The position numbers were made by a program, and so were the translations under genes. Positions 56,668 through 64,000 of a DNA stretch of 64,000 bases are shown here, in pieces. Position 1 is the first letter of the stretch, and each line of letters opens with the position of its first letter. Origin of the DNA: Microscillaceae bacterium (GTDB taxonomy: Bacteria; Bacteroidota; Bacteroidia; Cytophagales; Microscillaceae); assembly GCA_011390205.1 (NCBI GenBank), contig JAABSX010000016.1, forward strand, positions 1 through 64,000. The letters run 5' to 3'. Below the pieces are notes generated by a model, which ran no database searches, was not told the origin of the DNA, and saw nothing but the letters and a program-made list of their open reading frames with translations.

Positions 56668-57939
56668 TTATTTTTTCCCAAAATCAGCAGGAATATTGAC
56701 AAAATATACCACTAAAATCCCTGGCAAAGCACAAAAACCCACCCACACAAAAAAGGAAGTATAGCCCAATGCCTCTTGAATCGCTCCACTAAACATCCCA
56801 GGAATCATCATTCCCAATGCCATAAAACCTGTGGAGAGGGCATAGTGGGCTGTCTTAAAACTGCCTTGTGCTGCATAAATCATAAACATCAAATAAGCTG
56901 TAAATCCAAAGCCATAGCCAAACTGCTCTAGCATCACGACTCCCCCGATGGATAGCCAAGAAGTAGGCTGGTAGGCTGCCAAAAACGCATACAAAAAATT
57001 AGGTAGGTTGATGGCAAATACCATAGGCCATAGCCAAGCTTTTAAACCGTGAAGCGATACGAGCCAACCACCCAAGATGCCTCCTATCACCAAAGCAATC
57101 ACTCCAAAAGTGCCATACAAAGTGCCTACCATCGTATTGGAAAGCCCTAAACCTCCTTTGTTCATTTCATCTAACATAAAAGGCTGTGCAAGCTTGACCA
57201 ACTGAGCCTCTCCAAAACGGTAAGTAAGCAAAAAGGCGATGATAAGTAGGATGTCCTTTTTGCCAAAAAAATTTACGAAAGTAAGAAAGAACTCTTTAAA
57301 AAAATCTTTGAATTTGACAGTATTTACTGCCTCAAGCTGGCTGGGAGTCGTGAGGCTGTGATACAAAAAAAGCCCCAACATCATCACCGCCAATACCACA
57401 AAGGTAATAGACCAAGCCGCAGCCACATCTCCATAATAAACAATGAGTTGCCCCGATAAAATCACGACCAAACCCTGCCCTGTAATCATTGCAAGTCGAT
57501 ACGCTGTACTGCGAATTCCTAAGAAAAAAGCCTGCTCTGACTCCCGCAATGCTATCATATAAAAGCCATCCGCAGCTATGTCGTGTGTAGCCGAACTGAA
57601 TGCCATCAACCAAAAAAAAGCCAATGTAAGCTGAAAAAAATAGGTAGTCGGAATCGTAAAAGCAACACAAGCCAAGGCTACGCCCATCACTAGCTGCATG
57701 CTGATAAACCAAAAACGTTTGGTCTTAAAAATATCTACCAAAGGACTCCAGAGTGGCTTAATCACCCAAGGCAAATAAAGCCAACTGGTATAAAAAGCGA
57801 TATCGGCATTGTCTATTCCTAGATTTTTGTACATAATCACCGAGATACTCATCACCACTACGTAAGGAATGCCTTCTGTAAAATAAAGACTTGGTACCCA
57901 TAGCCACGGTTGTGCGTTTTTGTGTTTTGTTTGATTCAT
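56668..57939 (-). CDS. AmpG-like MFS muropeptide transporter
   Basis: 423 residues with about 12 hydrophobic segments. It has the family's N-terminal pattern (WVPSLYFTEGIPYVVVMSI, LPWVIKPLWSPLVD) and the central region FSSATHDIAADGFYM typical of AmpG/PAT-type permeases. AmpG imports anhydro-muropeptides into the cytoplasm for recycling; the NagZ-like gene downstream would process them. Alternative acetyl-CoA-transporter-like members of the same family exist, so the substrate is inferred from context. Confidence 0.85.
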   Translation of the reverse strand: MNQTKHKNAQPWLWVPSLYFTEGIPYVVVMSISVIMYKNLGIDNADIAFYTSWLYLPWVIKPLWSPLVDIFKTKRFWFISMQLVMGVALACVAFTIPTTYFFQLTLAFFWLMAFSSATHDIAADGFYMIALRESEQAFFLGIRSTAYRLAMITGQGLVVILSGQLIVYYGDVAAAWSITFVVLAVMMLGLFLYHSLTTPSQLEAVNTVKFKDFFKEFFLTFVNFFGKKDILLIIAFLLTYRFGEAQLVKLAQPFMLDEMNKGGLGLSNTMVGTLYGTFGVIALVIGGILGGWLVSLHGLKAWLWPMVFAINLPNFLYAFLAAYQPTSWLSIGGVVMLEQFGYGFGFTAYLMFMIYAAQGSFKTAHYALSTGFMALGMMIPGMFSGAIQEALGYTSFFVWVGFCALPGILVVYFVNIPADFGKK

Positions 57940-57988
57940 TCCAATTTTATATTACAGTATCTGTTTCATATTTCCGCAGCATGCTTCT

Positions 57989-58021
57989 GTCATGCCGTAG
58001 GCATCTGCTGTATGGCGTAGC
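57989..58021 (+). repeat. Inverted copy of the element core sequence
   Basis: GTCATGCCGTAGGCATCTG followed by CTGTATGGCGTAGC reads on the plus strand. The same sequence occurs on the minus strand inside the elements at 58578-58797 and 60290-60495. No C/G-rich ends are present around this copy. Contains the hairpin TGCC-GTA-GGCA. Confidence 0.7.
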
Positions 58022-58089
58022 TTTTTGACATGTCTTCAGATTCCTAACGGAATGACAAAGCAAGTTCATCCTTTCAAACCCTTCACTTT

Positions 58090-58572
58090 TCAATCCTCTT
58101 TTCTCAATAAATGCTTGTAAACTCCTCCTTCTGAATGAGGTATCAAAAAAGCTCCCACTGTTTTTTCATAATATTCGTGAGGGCCTACGCCGCCAATAAT
58201 GCCATAAGCATAGCCCCTATTTTTGAGCCCCTCAAGGGCTTTGATGAGCAATACTTTGCCGATTTGCTTGCCCCTGTAGCTCTCTAATACGCCTGTAGGC
58301 CCGAAAAAACCTCGAGCAGTGGTTTCGTAGCAAGCAAAACCTAAGATTTCATTTCCTTGATGTGCCACGATGCAAGTTACGGGCTGCCTTGCAAAAGCTA
58401 CCTCCATTTCACTTGCCCAATATTGGCTAAAATGCGCTTTTGTCCAAGCCACCAAGAAGTGCTTTTCGGGTGCAATGGCATTTCTAAAAATAATCTTTTC
58501 TGTTTCTAAAAGGCTTTTTTCTAATTCGCTTACATTCGGCAAATCATACAGCCTGACTAGCATGTCTTGCAT
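58090..58572 (-). CDS. GNAT-family N-acetyltransferase
   Basis: 160 residues from the ATG at 58572, or 157 from the ATG at 58563. The acetyl-CoA-binding region is visible as GPTGVLESYRGKQIGKVLLIKALEGLKNRGYAYGIIG, interrupted in the family pattern by the usual RxxGxG/A motif (RGKQIG). The preceding strand ILGFACYETT and the C-terminal FYEKTVGAF-like segment (PHEYYEKTVGAFLIPH) are characteristic. The substrate is not predictable; a sugar amine or peptide is possible given the peptidoglycan-recycling neighbours. In-frame codons upstream are part of the C/G-rich element. Confidence 0.85.
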   Translation of the reverse strand: MQDMLVRLYDLPNVSELEKSLLETEKIIFRNAIAPEKHFLVAWTKAHFSQYWASEMEVAFARQPVTCIVAHQGNEILGFACYETTARGFFGPTGVLESYRGKQIGKVLLIKALEGLKNRGYAYGIIGGVGPHEYYEKTVGAFLIPHSEGGVYKHLLRKED

Positions 58573-58577
58573 GTTAA

Positions 58578-58797
58578 GTCCTCCAGCCCCCAAAGGGGGA
58601 GTTTTTTAAGTTTAATAATTGTTTTTATGTTTGGTCATTGGGCATTGTGTTGCTTACTAAACTCTCAGTCCTTCACCCCCTCAGCCCTTCAATCATTCAG
58701 TCTAGGCTACGCCATACCACAGATGCCTACGGCATGACAAAAGAAGTTCCCCCTTCGGGGGCTAGGGGGCTATCCCTTCGGGGGTTAGGGGGCTGCA
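58578..58797 (-). repeat. C/G-rich inverted-repeat element between GHL10 and GNAT genes
   Basis: On the minus strand: two tandem left ends (GCAGCCCCCTAACCCCCG and AGCCCCCTAGCCCCCG, each with AAGGG), then the core with GTCATGCCGTAGGCATCTG, then a homologous tail, and the right end ACTCCCCCTTTGGGGGCTGG just before the GNAT start. The first left end overlaps the stop codon of the hydrolase gene (58785-58787). Homologous over most of its length to the element at 60290-60495. Confidence 0.8.
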
Positions 58798-60284
58798 CTC
58801 TCCAAATGAAATCTATCTACTAAGGTAATCTTGTATTGGTATTTCTTGTGTGCTTTGCGTTCAAAATCTGTAAATTCATATTCAGTTTTGCCTTTTTGAT
58901 AAGGAATTTTAGCAAATAAATGACCTGCTTTTTCTAAATCGATAGCTGCATTGTGAGGAATTCTATACACTAAAAAATAGCGATTTTCCTCATTTTGTTC
59001 CATTGTCCAAGTAAGGGTAGTTGCTTTTCTTCGTTTTTTGATTTTTTGGAAAATGGGTGATTTTGGCAGAGCTTTGTTTTTATCTCTAGAATGAACAGGG
59101 ACTAAGGCAGGATGTGAGAATATATTTTCTTTCACATGAAAAGCAATATTTAAAGGGCTGTCTATCAGTGATTTGGCACTAAAAAACGCACTGCCTTGTA
59201 CTTTGGGGAGCAGACGGTTAAACACTACTTGATTGCTGATTTGTGTAGGATTTTCCCAGCTTTTGTCTGCATTGTTATTGACCTTGTAAGGTCCTTGCCC
59301 CATGTAGAGTGCTACCTCATAGGGCTGACTTGCCCACCATTCTGTGAGTTTGCTATAAGAGGCAGGTGTGAAACCAATGCTCCAGTAAGCCTGTGGAATG
59401 ATGTAATCTATCCAGCCGTTTTTTATCCAGCTAAGGGGGTCTGCATAAAGGTCATCATAGCAAGTCTGCCCTGCCTGTGTATCCGAGCCTGCGGGGTCTT
59501 TGTCTTTGTTGCGCCATACCCCAAAGGGGCTAATCCCAAACTTGACATGGGGTTTGGATTTTTTGATGGCTTCGGACATTTTTCTGACAAATTGGTCTAT
59601 GTTATCTCTTCGCCAGTCTTCTATGTTCTTGAATTTTTTACCATATTTTTTGAAGGTAAGTGTATCATCAAAATACTCATCTTTGACTTTATAGGGGTAA
59701 AAATAATCATCAAAATGAACCGCATCTATGTCATAATTATTGACAGCTTCCATGATTACATTGAGGGCATATTGCTGCACTTCGGGCAAACCTGGGTTAA
59801 AATAGTACTTTGTGCCGTATTTTATCATCCAATCTCTGTGCTTGTAAAAGGGGTGATTGCTTGCAAGTTGGGTCGTATCTAGGGTCATAGTCGCTCGGTA
59901 AGGATTAAACCAAGCGTGAAATTCTAGTCCTCTTTTGTGGGTTTCTTCTACCATAAATTTGGTGGGATCATAGCCAGGGTCTTTGCCCTCTGTGCCAGTA
60001 AGGTATCTTGCCCAAGGTTCATATTGAGAAGGATAAAACACATCTCCAGCTGTGCGAATTTGGGCAATCACAGCATTAAAATTCATTGCATTATAAAAAT
60101 CAACTATTTTAATAAAATCTTCTTTTTGCTTTTCGGGAGTATCTTCCTTTGTTTTGGGCCAGTCTATGTTATACACTGTAGCCACCCAAATGCCTCTAAA
60201 CTCATACTTAGGAGTAAGGTAATCTTGGGCAAAGGTAAAGTGAGTAATTAACAGCAGGAAAATCAATGGTAGTGTCTTTTTCAT
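58785..60284 (-). CDS. Family 10 glycoside hydrolase-like (GHL10/DigH-like) protein
   Basis: 499 residues with a signal peptide (MKKTLPLIFLLLITHFTFAQ). The barrel begins FRGIWVATVYNIDWPKT and continues with NFNAVIAQIRTAGD, YPSQYEPW, GLEFHAWFNPYRA, AVHFDDYFYPY, FGISPFGVW and DYIIPQAYWSIGF. This is the DUF187/GHL10 pattern shared with E. coli DigH, which cleaves denuded peptidoglycan glycans; the acidic residues in HFDDYF are candidate catalytic groups. An Fn3-like C-terminal domain follows from about residue 400. The final four codons and the TAA are contributed by the repeat element, so the C-terminus may be altered. Confidence 0.88.
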   Translation of the reverse strand: MKKTLPLIFLLLITHFTFAQDYLTPKYEFRGIWVATVYNIDWPKTKEDTPEKQKEDFIKIVDFYNAMNFNAVIAQIRTAGDVFYPSQYEPWARYLTGTEGKDPGYDPTKFMVEETHKRGLEFHAWFNPYRATMTLDTTQLASNHPFYKHRDWMIKYGTKYYFNPGLPEVQQYALNVIMEAVNNYDIDAVHFDDYFYPYKVKDEYFDDTLTFKKYGKKFKNIEDWRRDNIDQFVRKMSEAIKKSKPHVKFGISPFGVWRNKDKDPAGSDTQAGQTCYDDLYADPLSWIKNGWIDYIIPQAYWSIGFTPASYSKLTEWWASQPYEVALYMGQGPYKVNNNADKSWENPTQISNQVVFNRLLPKVQGSAFFSAKSLIDSPLNIAFHVKENIFSHPALVPVHSRDKNKALPKSPIFQKIKKRRKATTLTWTMEQNEENRYFLVYRIPHNAAIDLEKAGHLFAKIPYQKGKTEYEFTDFERKAHKKYQYKITLVDRFHLESAAP

Positions 60285-60289
60285 ATTTC

Positions 60290-60495
60290 AAGCCCCCAAC
60301 CCCCAAAGGGGGAGTTTTATTTAGTTAATTGATACTTTCAAATTTATTGTTTAATTGGTTATTGGTCATTGGGTTACTTTCTAAACTCTCGGCTCTTCAA
60401 TCTAGGCTACGCTGTATAACAGATGCCTACGGCATGACAAAAGAAGTTCCCCTTTCGGGGGCTAGGGGGCTTTCCTTCGGGGGTTAGGGGGCTTT
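60290..60495 (-). repeat. C/G-rich inverted-repeat element between methyltransferase and GHL10 genes
   Basis: On the minus strand: tandem left ends (AAAGCCCCCTAACCCCCG, AAAGCCCCCTAGCCCCCG), a core with GTCATGCCGTAGGCATCTG, a tail sharing AATGACCAA-type words with the element at 58578, and the right end AACTCCCCCTTTGGGGGTTG before GGGGCTTGAAATATG, the start of the next gene. The left end includes the stop codon of the methyltransferase gene (60484-60486). Confidence 0.8.
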
Positions 60496-61164
60496 CACCA
60501 CAAAAATCATTGACTGCGGCTTTTGTGTAATAGGATTAAGCGGTTCTTGAATCTCTTGAATTTGATACCCTGTATTCACCAAAAGGCTCACCCAATCACC
60601 CAGTGTTCGGCTAAACCATTTGAATGGCTCAGTATATTGCTCGCCCAAACCTGCCCATCCGTTTTCTTCCCAGTTACTAAGATAAGGTTTATCTTGATTA
60701 AGTATAGAAAATGGATGTAAAGTCTGAATGAGTATTTTTCCATTGGAAGTCAAAGATAGATTCAATTTTTCTAAAAGTGCTTGTACTTCCTCATCCATAA
60801 ACAGCCCAAAATTAATCACAATACAATCAAAAGGTGCATGCGGAATTTCTACTCCACCAATGATTTCTTCATAAGTAATCACTTCAAAAATACCCTTGTC
60901 TTTTTGAAGTGCATTCTCTATTAGACCCTTTGTGCCATCTATCCCTACTGCTTGAAGTCCTTTTTCGGTGAGCGTGCGTGTCAGCCAGCCTTCCCCACAG
61001 CCAAGGTCGAGCACTTTTGAGGGTTTGTACTTCAAAATCGCTTCTACAATGGCCAGATTGGTAATCAGTTTTCGGCTTTCTATTTGGTTTTGGTCTATGC
61101 TTTCAATCCAATGGTGTGCATTGCTTTGCCATGAGTTCAAAATATGTTGAGATTTTTCCATCAT
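60484..61164 (-). CDS. Class I SAM-dependent methyltransferase
   Basis: About 226 residues from the ATG at 61164 (61161 also possible). SAM-binding motif I is KVLDLGCGEGWLTRTL, the acidic residue after the second strand is in AVGIDGTKG, and motif IV corresponds to FDCIVINFGLF. The N-terminal part (SWQSNAHHWIESID) resembles the small-molecule methyltransferases of the UbiE/Methyltransf_11 type. Substrate unknown. The last codons (VVKAP, stop) come from the C/G-rich element, which would change the native C-terminus if the insertion is recent. A hairpin lies between this gene and the SusD gene. Confidence 0.85.
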   Translation of the reverse strand: MMEKSQHILNSWQSNAHHWIESIDQNQIESRKLITNLAIVEAILKYKPSKVLDLGCGEGWLTRTLTEKGLQAVGIDGTKGLIENALQKDKGIFEVITYEEIIGGVEIPHAPFDCIVINFGLFMDEEVQALLEKLNLSLTSNGKILIQTLHPFSILNQDKPYLSNWEENGWAGLGEQYTEPFKWFSRTLGDWVSLLVNTGYQIQEIQEPLNPITQKPQSMIFVVKAP

Positions 61165-61171
61165 AAGAGTT

Positions 61172-61204
61172 AGCCATGGCACTTCTCCACAAAGTGCCAC
61201 GGCT
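61172..61204. terminator. Hairpin between susD-like and methyltransferase genes
   Basis: AGCCATGGCACTT ... AAGTGCCACGGCT forms a 13-bp stem with one mismatch and a 7-nt loop, 15 nt after the SusD-like stop. There is no clear U-tract, so it may be a weak terminator, an attenuator or an mRNA-stabilising structure at the 3' end of the SusCD transcript. Confidence 0.5.
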
Positions 61205-61218
61205 GAGAAGGGTTTAAT

Positions 61219-62562
61219 TTAGATGTTAGGATCAGTAGGTGTATTTGGATTATTATTCCTTTCTGTAACAGGATAGGGATAAAAATTACGATTACGCTCA
61301 TCTGTAAAGGTCTGAGGAGTATTAGTAGGTTGAGGTCTATTAAACCTCCTACTGTCTTCAAGACTCATCCCTGTTAGAAATAGTTCTGCTCTTCTGTTTT
61401 GGTATATCTCAAGCAAAAGCGCTTCGGCAGTTGTCGCACCAGAGTAGGCAGCGATATTCGCATTTACGCCAAAGATATCATTGTTTTTTGTTCTTACAGC
61501 ATTGATGGCATTGACAGCGGCCGCCAAATCAGGAGCAGCTTTTCTTACATTTGCTTCTGCCATAATTAAAGACATTTCGCCTGGAAGATACACAGGAATA
61601 GGAGCATTATTGGTTTGAAAAAATCCTTTCAAATCCTCTATTGCTAGTCCATTTTGATTATCATCATCCAAGTCAGTCAGATAAAAGTCTAAGCGTCCGT
61701 CATTGGCATCAAATACAAAAGAAGCAGGCAAGCCAAAGTTATCACGAGGCTTAAAATTTGGGTTATTGTTTTGAAATACCCTTCCCCAGACAGGGTTTTG
61801 ATTCAAGTTATCATACGTAAACTGTGAAGCGATACTAATATCTACTTGGTTAGCAAAGGTAATGGCATTGTCATAGTTACCTGCAAATAAATGATACCTT
61901 GCTAGAATAGCTTTGATAGTGTTAGGAAGGTTAATTTGACCTCCTAAAATTGTAGTTTCAAATTCAGTAGATACAGGTGTGTTAGTCAGCAAAGTATTGG
62001 CTTCTGTCAATAGGCGAATAGCCTCTGCATAGCCATCTGCTCTACTTACAAAACTAGCCTGATTATCTAAGCTTGTATTGATGATAACTTGCTCATAGTT
62101 TTGAGCCATAGAGCCAATACACATGGCTTTAAATAAATGACCATAAGCAATCATACCGCTTCTTGTGCCTTCAGCAAGTTGCACATTAGATGCTCCCTCT
62201 ATTAAATTATCACACATTCCATTGACTCTTAGTAAATTAGCCCAAAGACCTTCCACATTGCTGTTAAAGTTAGGCAGTGCACTTGCTCCATCTTCTAGCT
62301 CCACCATGTTTAGAAAAGTAGTAGTGATTCCACCTTCACGGGTAGTGATGGCAGGCGTTTCTATAATGAATCTCAGGGTAGAAGTAGAATAAACCTGACG
62401 GATACCTACACTGAGGTTTAACAAGCCTTCCCTTGAATTGATTATCTGTAAATCAGTCGGAGAATTGGGGTTAGGAAATTCGGTATCGCAGGATACCATA
62501 GTAAAAACTGCACACAAGGCGAGCAGCCTATTTAGGAGATATTTTATATTTATTTTTTTCAT
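61219..62562 (-). CDS. SusD/RagB-family nutrient-binding lipoprotein
   Basis: 447 residues. Lipobox TMVSC (C25), then the SusD N-terminal pattern (LQIINSREGLLNLSVGIRQVY), TPR-like helices including ILARYHLFAGNYDNAITFANQV, and the C-terminal region EMSLIMAEANVRK, AAVNAINAVRTKNN and AELFLTGMSLEDSRRF. A surface lipoprotein that forms the lid over the SusC TonB-dependent transporter encoded 11 bp upstream. The loaded substrate may be a glycan or peptide and cannot be told from sequence. No glycoside hydrolase belonging to a utilisation locus directly follows, unless the recycling cluster is co-transcribed. Confidence 0.93.
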   Translation of the reverse strand: MKKINIKYLLNRLLALCAVFTMVSCDTEFPNPNSPTDLQIINSREGLLNLSVGIRQVYSTSTLRFIIETPAITTREGGITTTFLNMVELEDGASALPNFNSNVEGLWANLLRVNGMCDNLIEGASNVQLAEGTRSGMIAYGHLFKAMCIGSMAQNYEQVIINTSLDNQASFVSRADGYAEAIRLLTEANTLLTNTPVSTEFETTILGGQINLPNTIKAILARYHLFAGNYDNAITFANQVDISIASQFTYDNLNQNPVWGRVFQNNNPNFKPRDNFGLPASFVFDANDGRLDFYLTDLDDDNQNGLAIEDLKGFFQTNNAPIPVYLPGEMSLIMAEANVRKAAPDLAAAVNAINAVRTKNNDIFGVNANIAAYSGATTAEALLLEIYQNRRAELFLTGMSLEDSRRFNRPQPTNTPQTFTDERNRNFYPYPVTERNNNPNTPTDPNI

Positions 62563-62573
62563 AATTCTTTTTT

Positions 62574-64000
62574 TTAAAAACCAATAGAAACACCAAGTTG
62601 ATAAGTTCTAGGAATAGGCACAGCCCCAAAATCGAAACCACGCACACCATTGCTCTGCCCTGGTGTGTTTACTTCTGGATCCCAGCCACTGTAATTGTCA
62701 AAAGAGAGTAGATTTCTGCCTACTAAACTAAACCTTATACTGCTGATGTAAGGAGTTTTGGGATAAATAGTATAGTTGAAAGCCAGTTCACGTAGTTTTA
62801 CAAAAGAGCCATCTTCTACAAACTCTTCAAATATTCCTGCTTGTGCTCCACCATATCCTTTTGGGCGATTGCCTAATAATTCTTCTCCTACATTAGCCCC
62901 TCCTCCAAAGATAACATTATCTAGCAGACGGCGATTCCAGTTGAATACATCAAAGCCTTGTACAGCATCAAACTGAATTCTCAATGAAAAATTTTTATAG
63001 CTAAATTCATTGATAAGAGAACCAAACCAATCTGGGTTAGGGTCTCCGATAACTCTAGAATTAGTCCCATCCTCATTGACACCTGTGAAAGGAAGTCCAT
63101 TGGCATTTAATGAAATACTGCCATCTGCATCACGGGCATAAAACTGACGATAGAAAACACCCAAAGGCTCACCAGGTATCACAAAACTGGTGGCAAAGCT
63201 TCCTGGCAAAGTGATTCTCTCACCTACTACCCTTGTAACTGTATTTTCATTAGAGGCATAGGTCATGCTTAGATTCCATTGAAAATCAGGAGTTTTTACT
63301 GGAGTAGCACGGAGCATAATTTCAATACCTTTATTCTCAAGTGCACCAATATTCTCAAATCGTGTAGCAAAACCTGTGGAAGGTGCTAGCTCACGTCTTA
63401 ATAATAAATCATCTACGGTTTGCTTGTAATAAGTAAATTCTATTCCTACTCTATCATTTATCAAGCCCATATCAAAACCTATCTCGATTTCTTCTTGTCT
63501 TTCAGGGGCTAGATTTTCATTTCCTTGTAAGGTAGAAGGCACTACTCCGCTTGTGCCATTGATGGCGATTGGGTTATAGACCGAGAATCTATCAAAAGCT
63601 CCGATGGCTGTGAGGTTGCCTGCCTGCCCCCAAGAGGCCCGTAGTTTGAAGCTATTAATCACACTTCCAAGAGAATTCTTCCAAAACTCTTCACTAGAAA
63701 GCACATACGAACCACTAAATTTGGCATAAAGCTGTGCCCTGTCATCTTCACCAAATACTGAAGCCCCATCTAATCGTAAAGCCCCTGTGACGAATAATCT
63801 ATCATTGTAGCCGATTGTTTCTTGTATAAAAGCTCCCCAATAAGAGACTTGACTTCTTGCATCAATCTGACCAATAATAGTACCCCCTGTAGCTACTTGC
63901 ACAGTAGGTGAAAGCCTGTCAGCAGTCAGCCCAATTCTCTCAAATTGCTCATATTGCCAAGTGCCACCCAAAATGGTAGTAGAGGTAAATTTAGAGCTAA
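62574..64000 (-). CDS. SusC/RagA-family TonB-linked outer membrane transporter, C-terminal part (runs off the window)
   Basis: About 475 residues of the barrel are visible and the frame stays open to the right edge, so the signal peptide, plug and TonB box lie outside. Typical SusC barrel segments: LFVTGALRLDGASVFG, KLRASWGQAGNLTAIGAF, ENLAPERQEEIEIGFDMGL, KGIEIMLRATPVKTPDFQW, ending with LVGRNLLSFDNYSGWDPEVN and an aromatic terminal strand TYQLGVSIGF, the usual BAM-recognition end. Co-directional with SusD 11 bp downstream, forming a SusCD uptake pair. Confidence 0.93.
   Translation of the reverse strand, partial: SSKFTSTTILGGTWQYEQFERIGLTADRLSPTVQVATGGTIIGQIDARSQVSYWGAFIQETIGYNDRLFVTGALRLDGASVFGEDDRAQLYAKFSGSYVLSSEEFWKNSLGSVINSFKLRASWGQAGNLTAIGAFDRFSVYNPIAINGTSGVVPSTLQGNENLAPERQEEIEIGFDMGLINDRVGIEFTYYKQTVDDLLLRRELAPSTGFATRFENIGALENKGIEIMLRATPVKTPDFQWNLSMTYASNENTVTRVVGERITLPGSFATSFVIPGEPLGVFYRQFYARDADGSISLNANGLPFTGVNEDGTNSRVIGDPNPDWFGSLINEFSYKNFSLRIQFDAVQGFDVFNWNRRLLDNVIFGGGANVGEELLGNRPKGYGGAQAGIFEEFVEDGSFVKLRELAFNYTIYPKTPYISSIRFSLVGRNLLSFDNYSGWDPEVNTPGQSNGVRGFDFGAVPIPRTYQLGVSIGF

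Noticed and set aside
58638-58823. Plus-strand open frame across the repeat element.
   Set aside because: Its residues are encoded mostly by the C/G-rich repeat and it overlaps the end of a real gene; a repeat artefact.
59196-59882. Plus-strand open frame of 228 codons opposite the GHL10-like gene.
   Set aside because: Complete overlap with a well-supported hydrolase gene; the translation is Cys- and aromatic-rich with no family features.
1-64000. CRISPR arrays, insertion-sequence transposases, prophage genes, integrases and attachment sites.
   Set aside because: None was seen; no regularly spaced direct repeats and no transposase or integrase motif in any gene product.

Overview
The window looks like a chromosomal segment from a Bacteroidota bacterium, most plausibly a free-living member of the Cytophagales/Flavobacteriia side of the phylum. 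The reasons are a SusC/SusD pair, two secreted proteins with C-terminal type IX sorting-like regions, OmpA-family lipoprotein-like outer membrane proteins with Bacteroidota architectures, a TIGR02117-type protein, A+T-rich spacers, and several exact matches to the phylum's -7 promoter element (TAnnTTTG) 30-56 nt before starts. No rRNA, tRNA, CRISPR array, transposase or phage gene was seen.

Layout. 1-730 is the N-terminal part of an MmeI-like (type IIL) restriction-modification enzyme. 815-11212 holds mostly housekeeping and metabolic genes: an M42 aminopeptidase, an Mla-type ABC ATPase with an alpha/beta hydrolase, small secreted proteins, a biotin carrier protein, a DUF6051-like hydrolase, a metallophosphoesterase, an OmpA-family protein and kynureninase. 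11484-16934 is a giant alpha-2-macroglobulin-like lipoprotein. From 26098 back to 17215 runs a co-directional minus-strand block: lepA, a Wzx-like flippase, a lipoprotein, an exonuclease-like protein, an acidic unknown, a BamA/TamA-like barrel and a TolC-like protein. 26235-36221 carries a second OmpA protein, an SDR, an RsbW/STAS partner-switching pair, a photolyase/cryptochrome-family protein, rpiB, and a plus-strand group of two SpoIIAA-like proteins around a MaoC dehydratase followed by nnr. 36227-44419 contains PAP2, MscS, a cNMP/CBS/DUF294 protein, a MoxR ATPase, a leucine-rich-repeat lipoprotein and a FecCD permease. 44428-47100 encodes an 890-residue protein whose C-terminus resembles the specificity domain of type ISP restriction enzymes but which has no visible methyltransferase motifs. 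47499-54795 carries the two secreted proteins and a CHASE3/GAF protein. 54830-61164 is a minus-strand peptidoglycan-recycling-type cluster (GH3/NagZ, AmpG-like MFS, GNAT, DigH-like family 10 hydrolase, methyltransferase), preceded by the SusD gene and a truncated SusC gene at the right edge.

The most unusual structure is a family of C/G-rich terminal-inverted-repeat elements (ends of the type AAGCCCCCTAACCCC...). Three of them sit in the spacers of the recycling cluster, a half copy follows lepA, and a minimal copy of about 57 bp lies in frame inside the MmeI-like gene, next to its predicted nuclease active site. In two other genes the element supplies the stop codon. These elements, the 890-residue protein and the atypical photolyase-family protein are the main candidates for follow-up.
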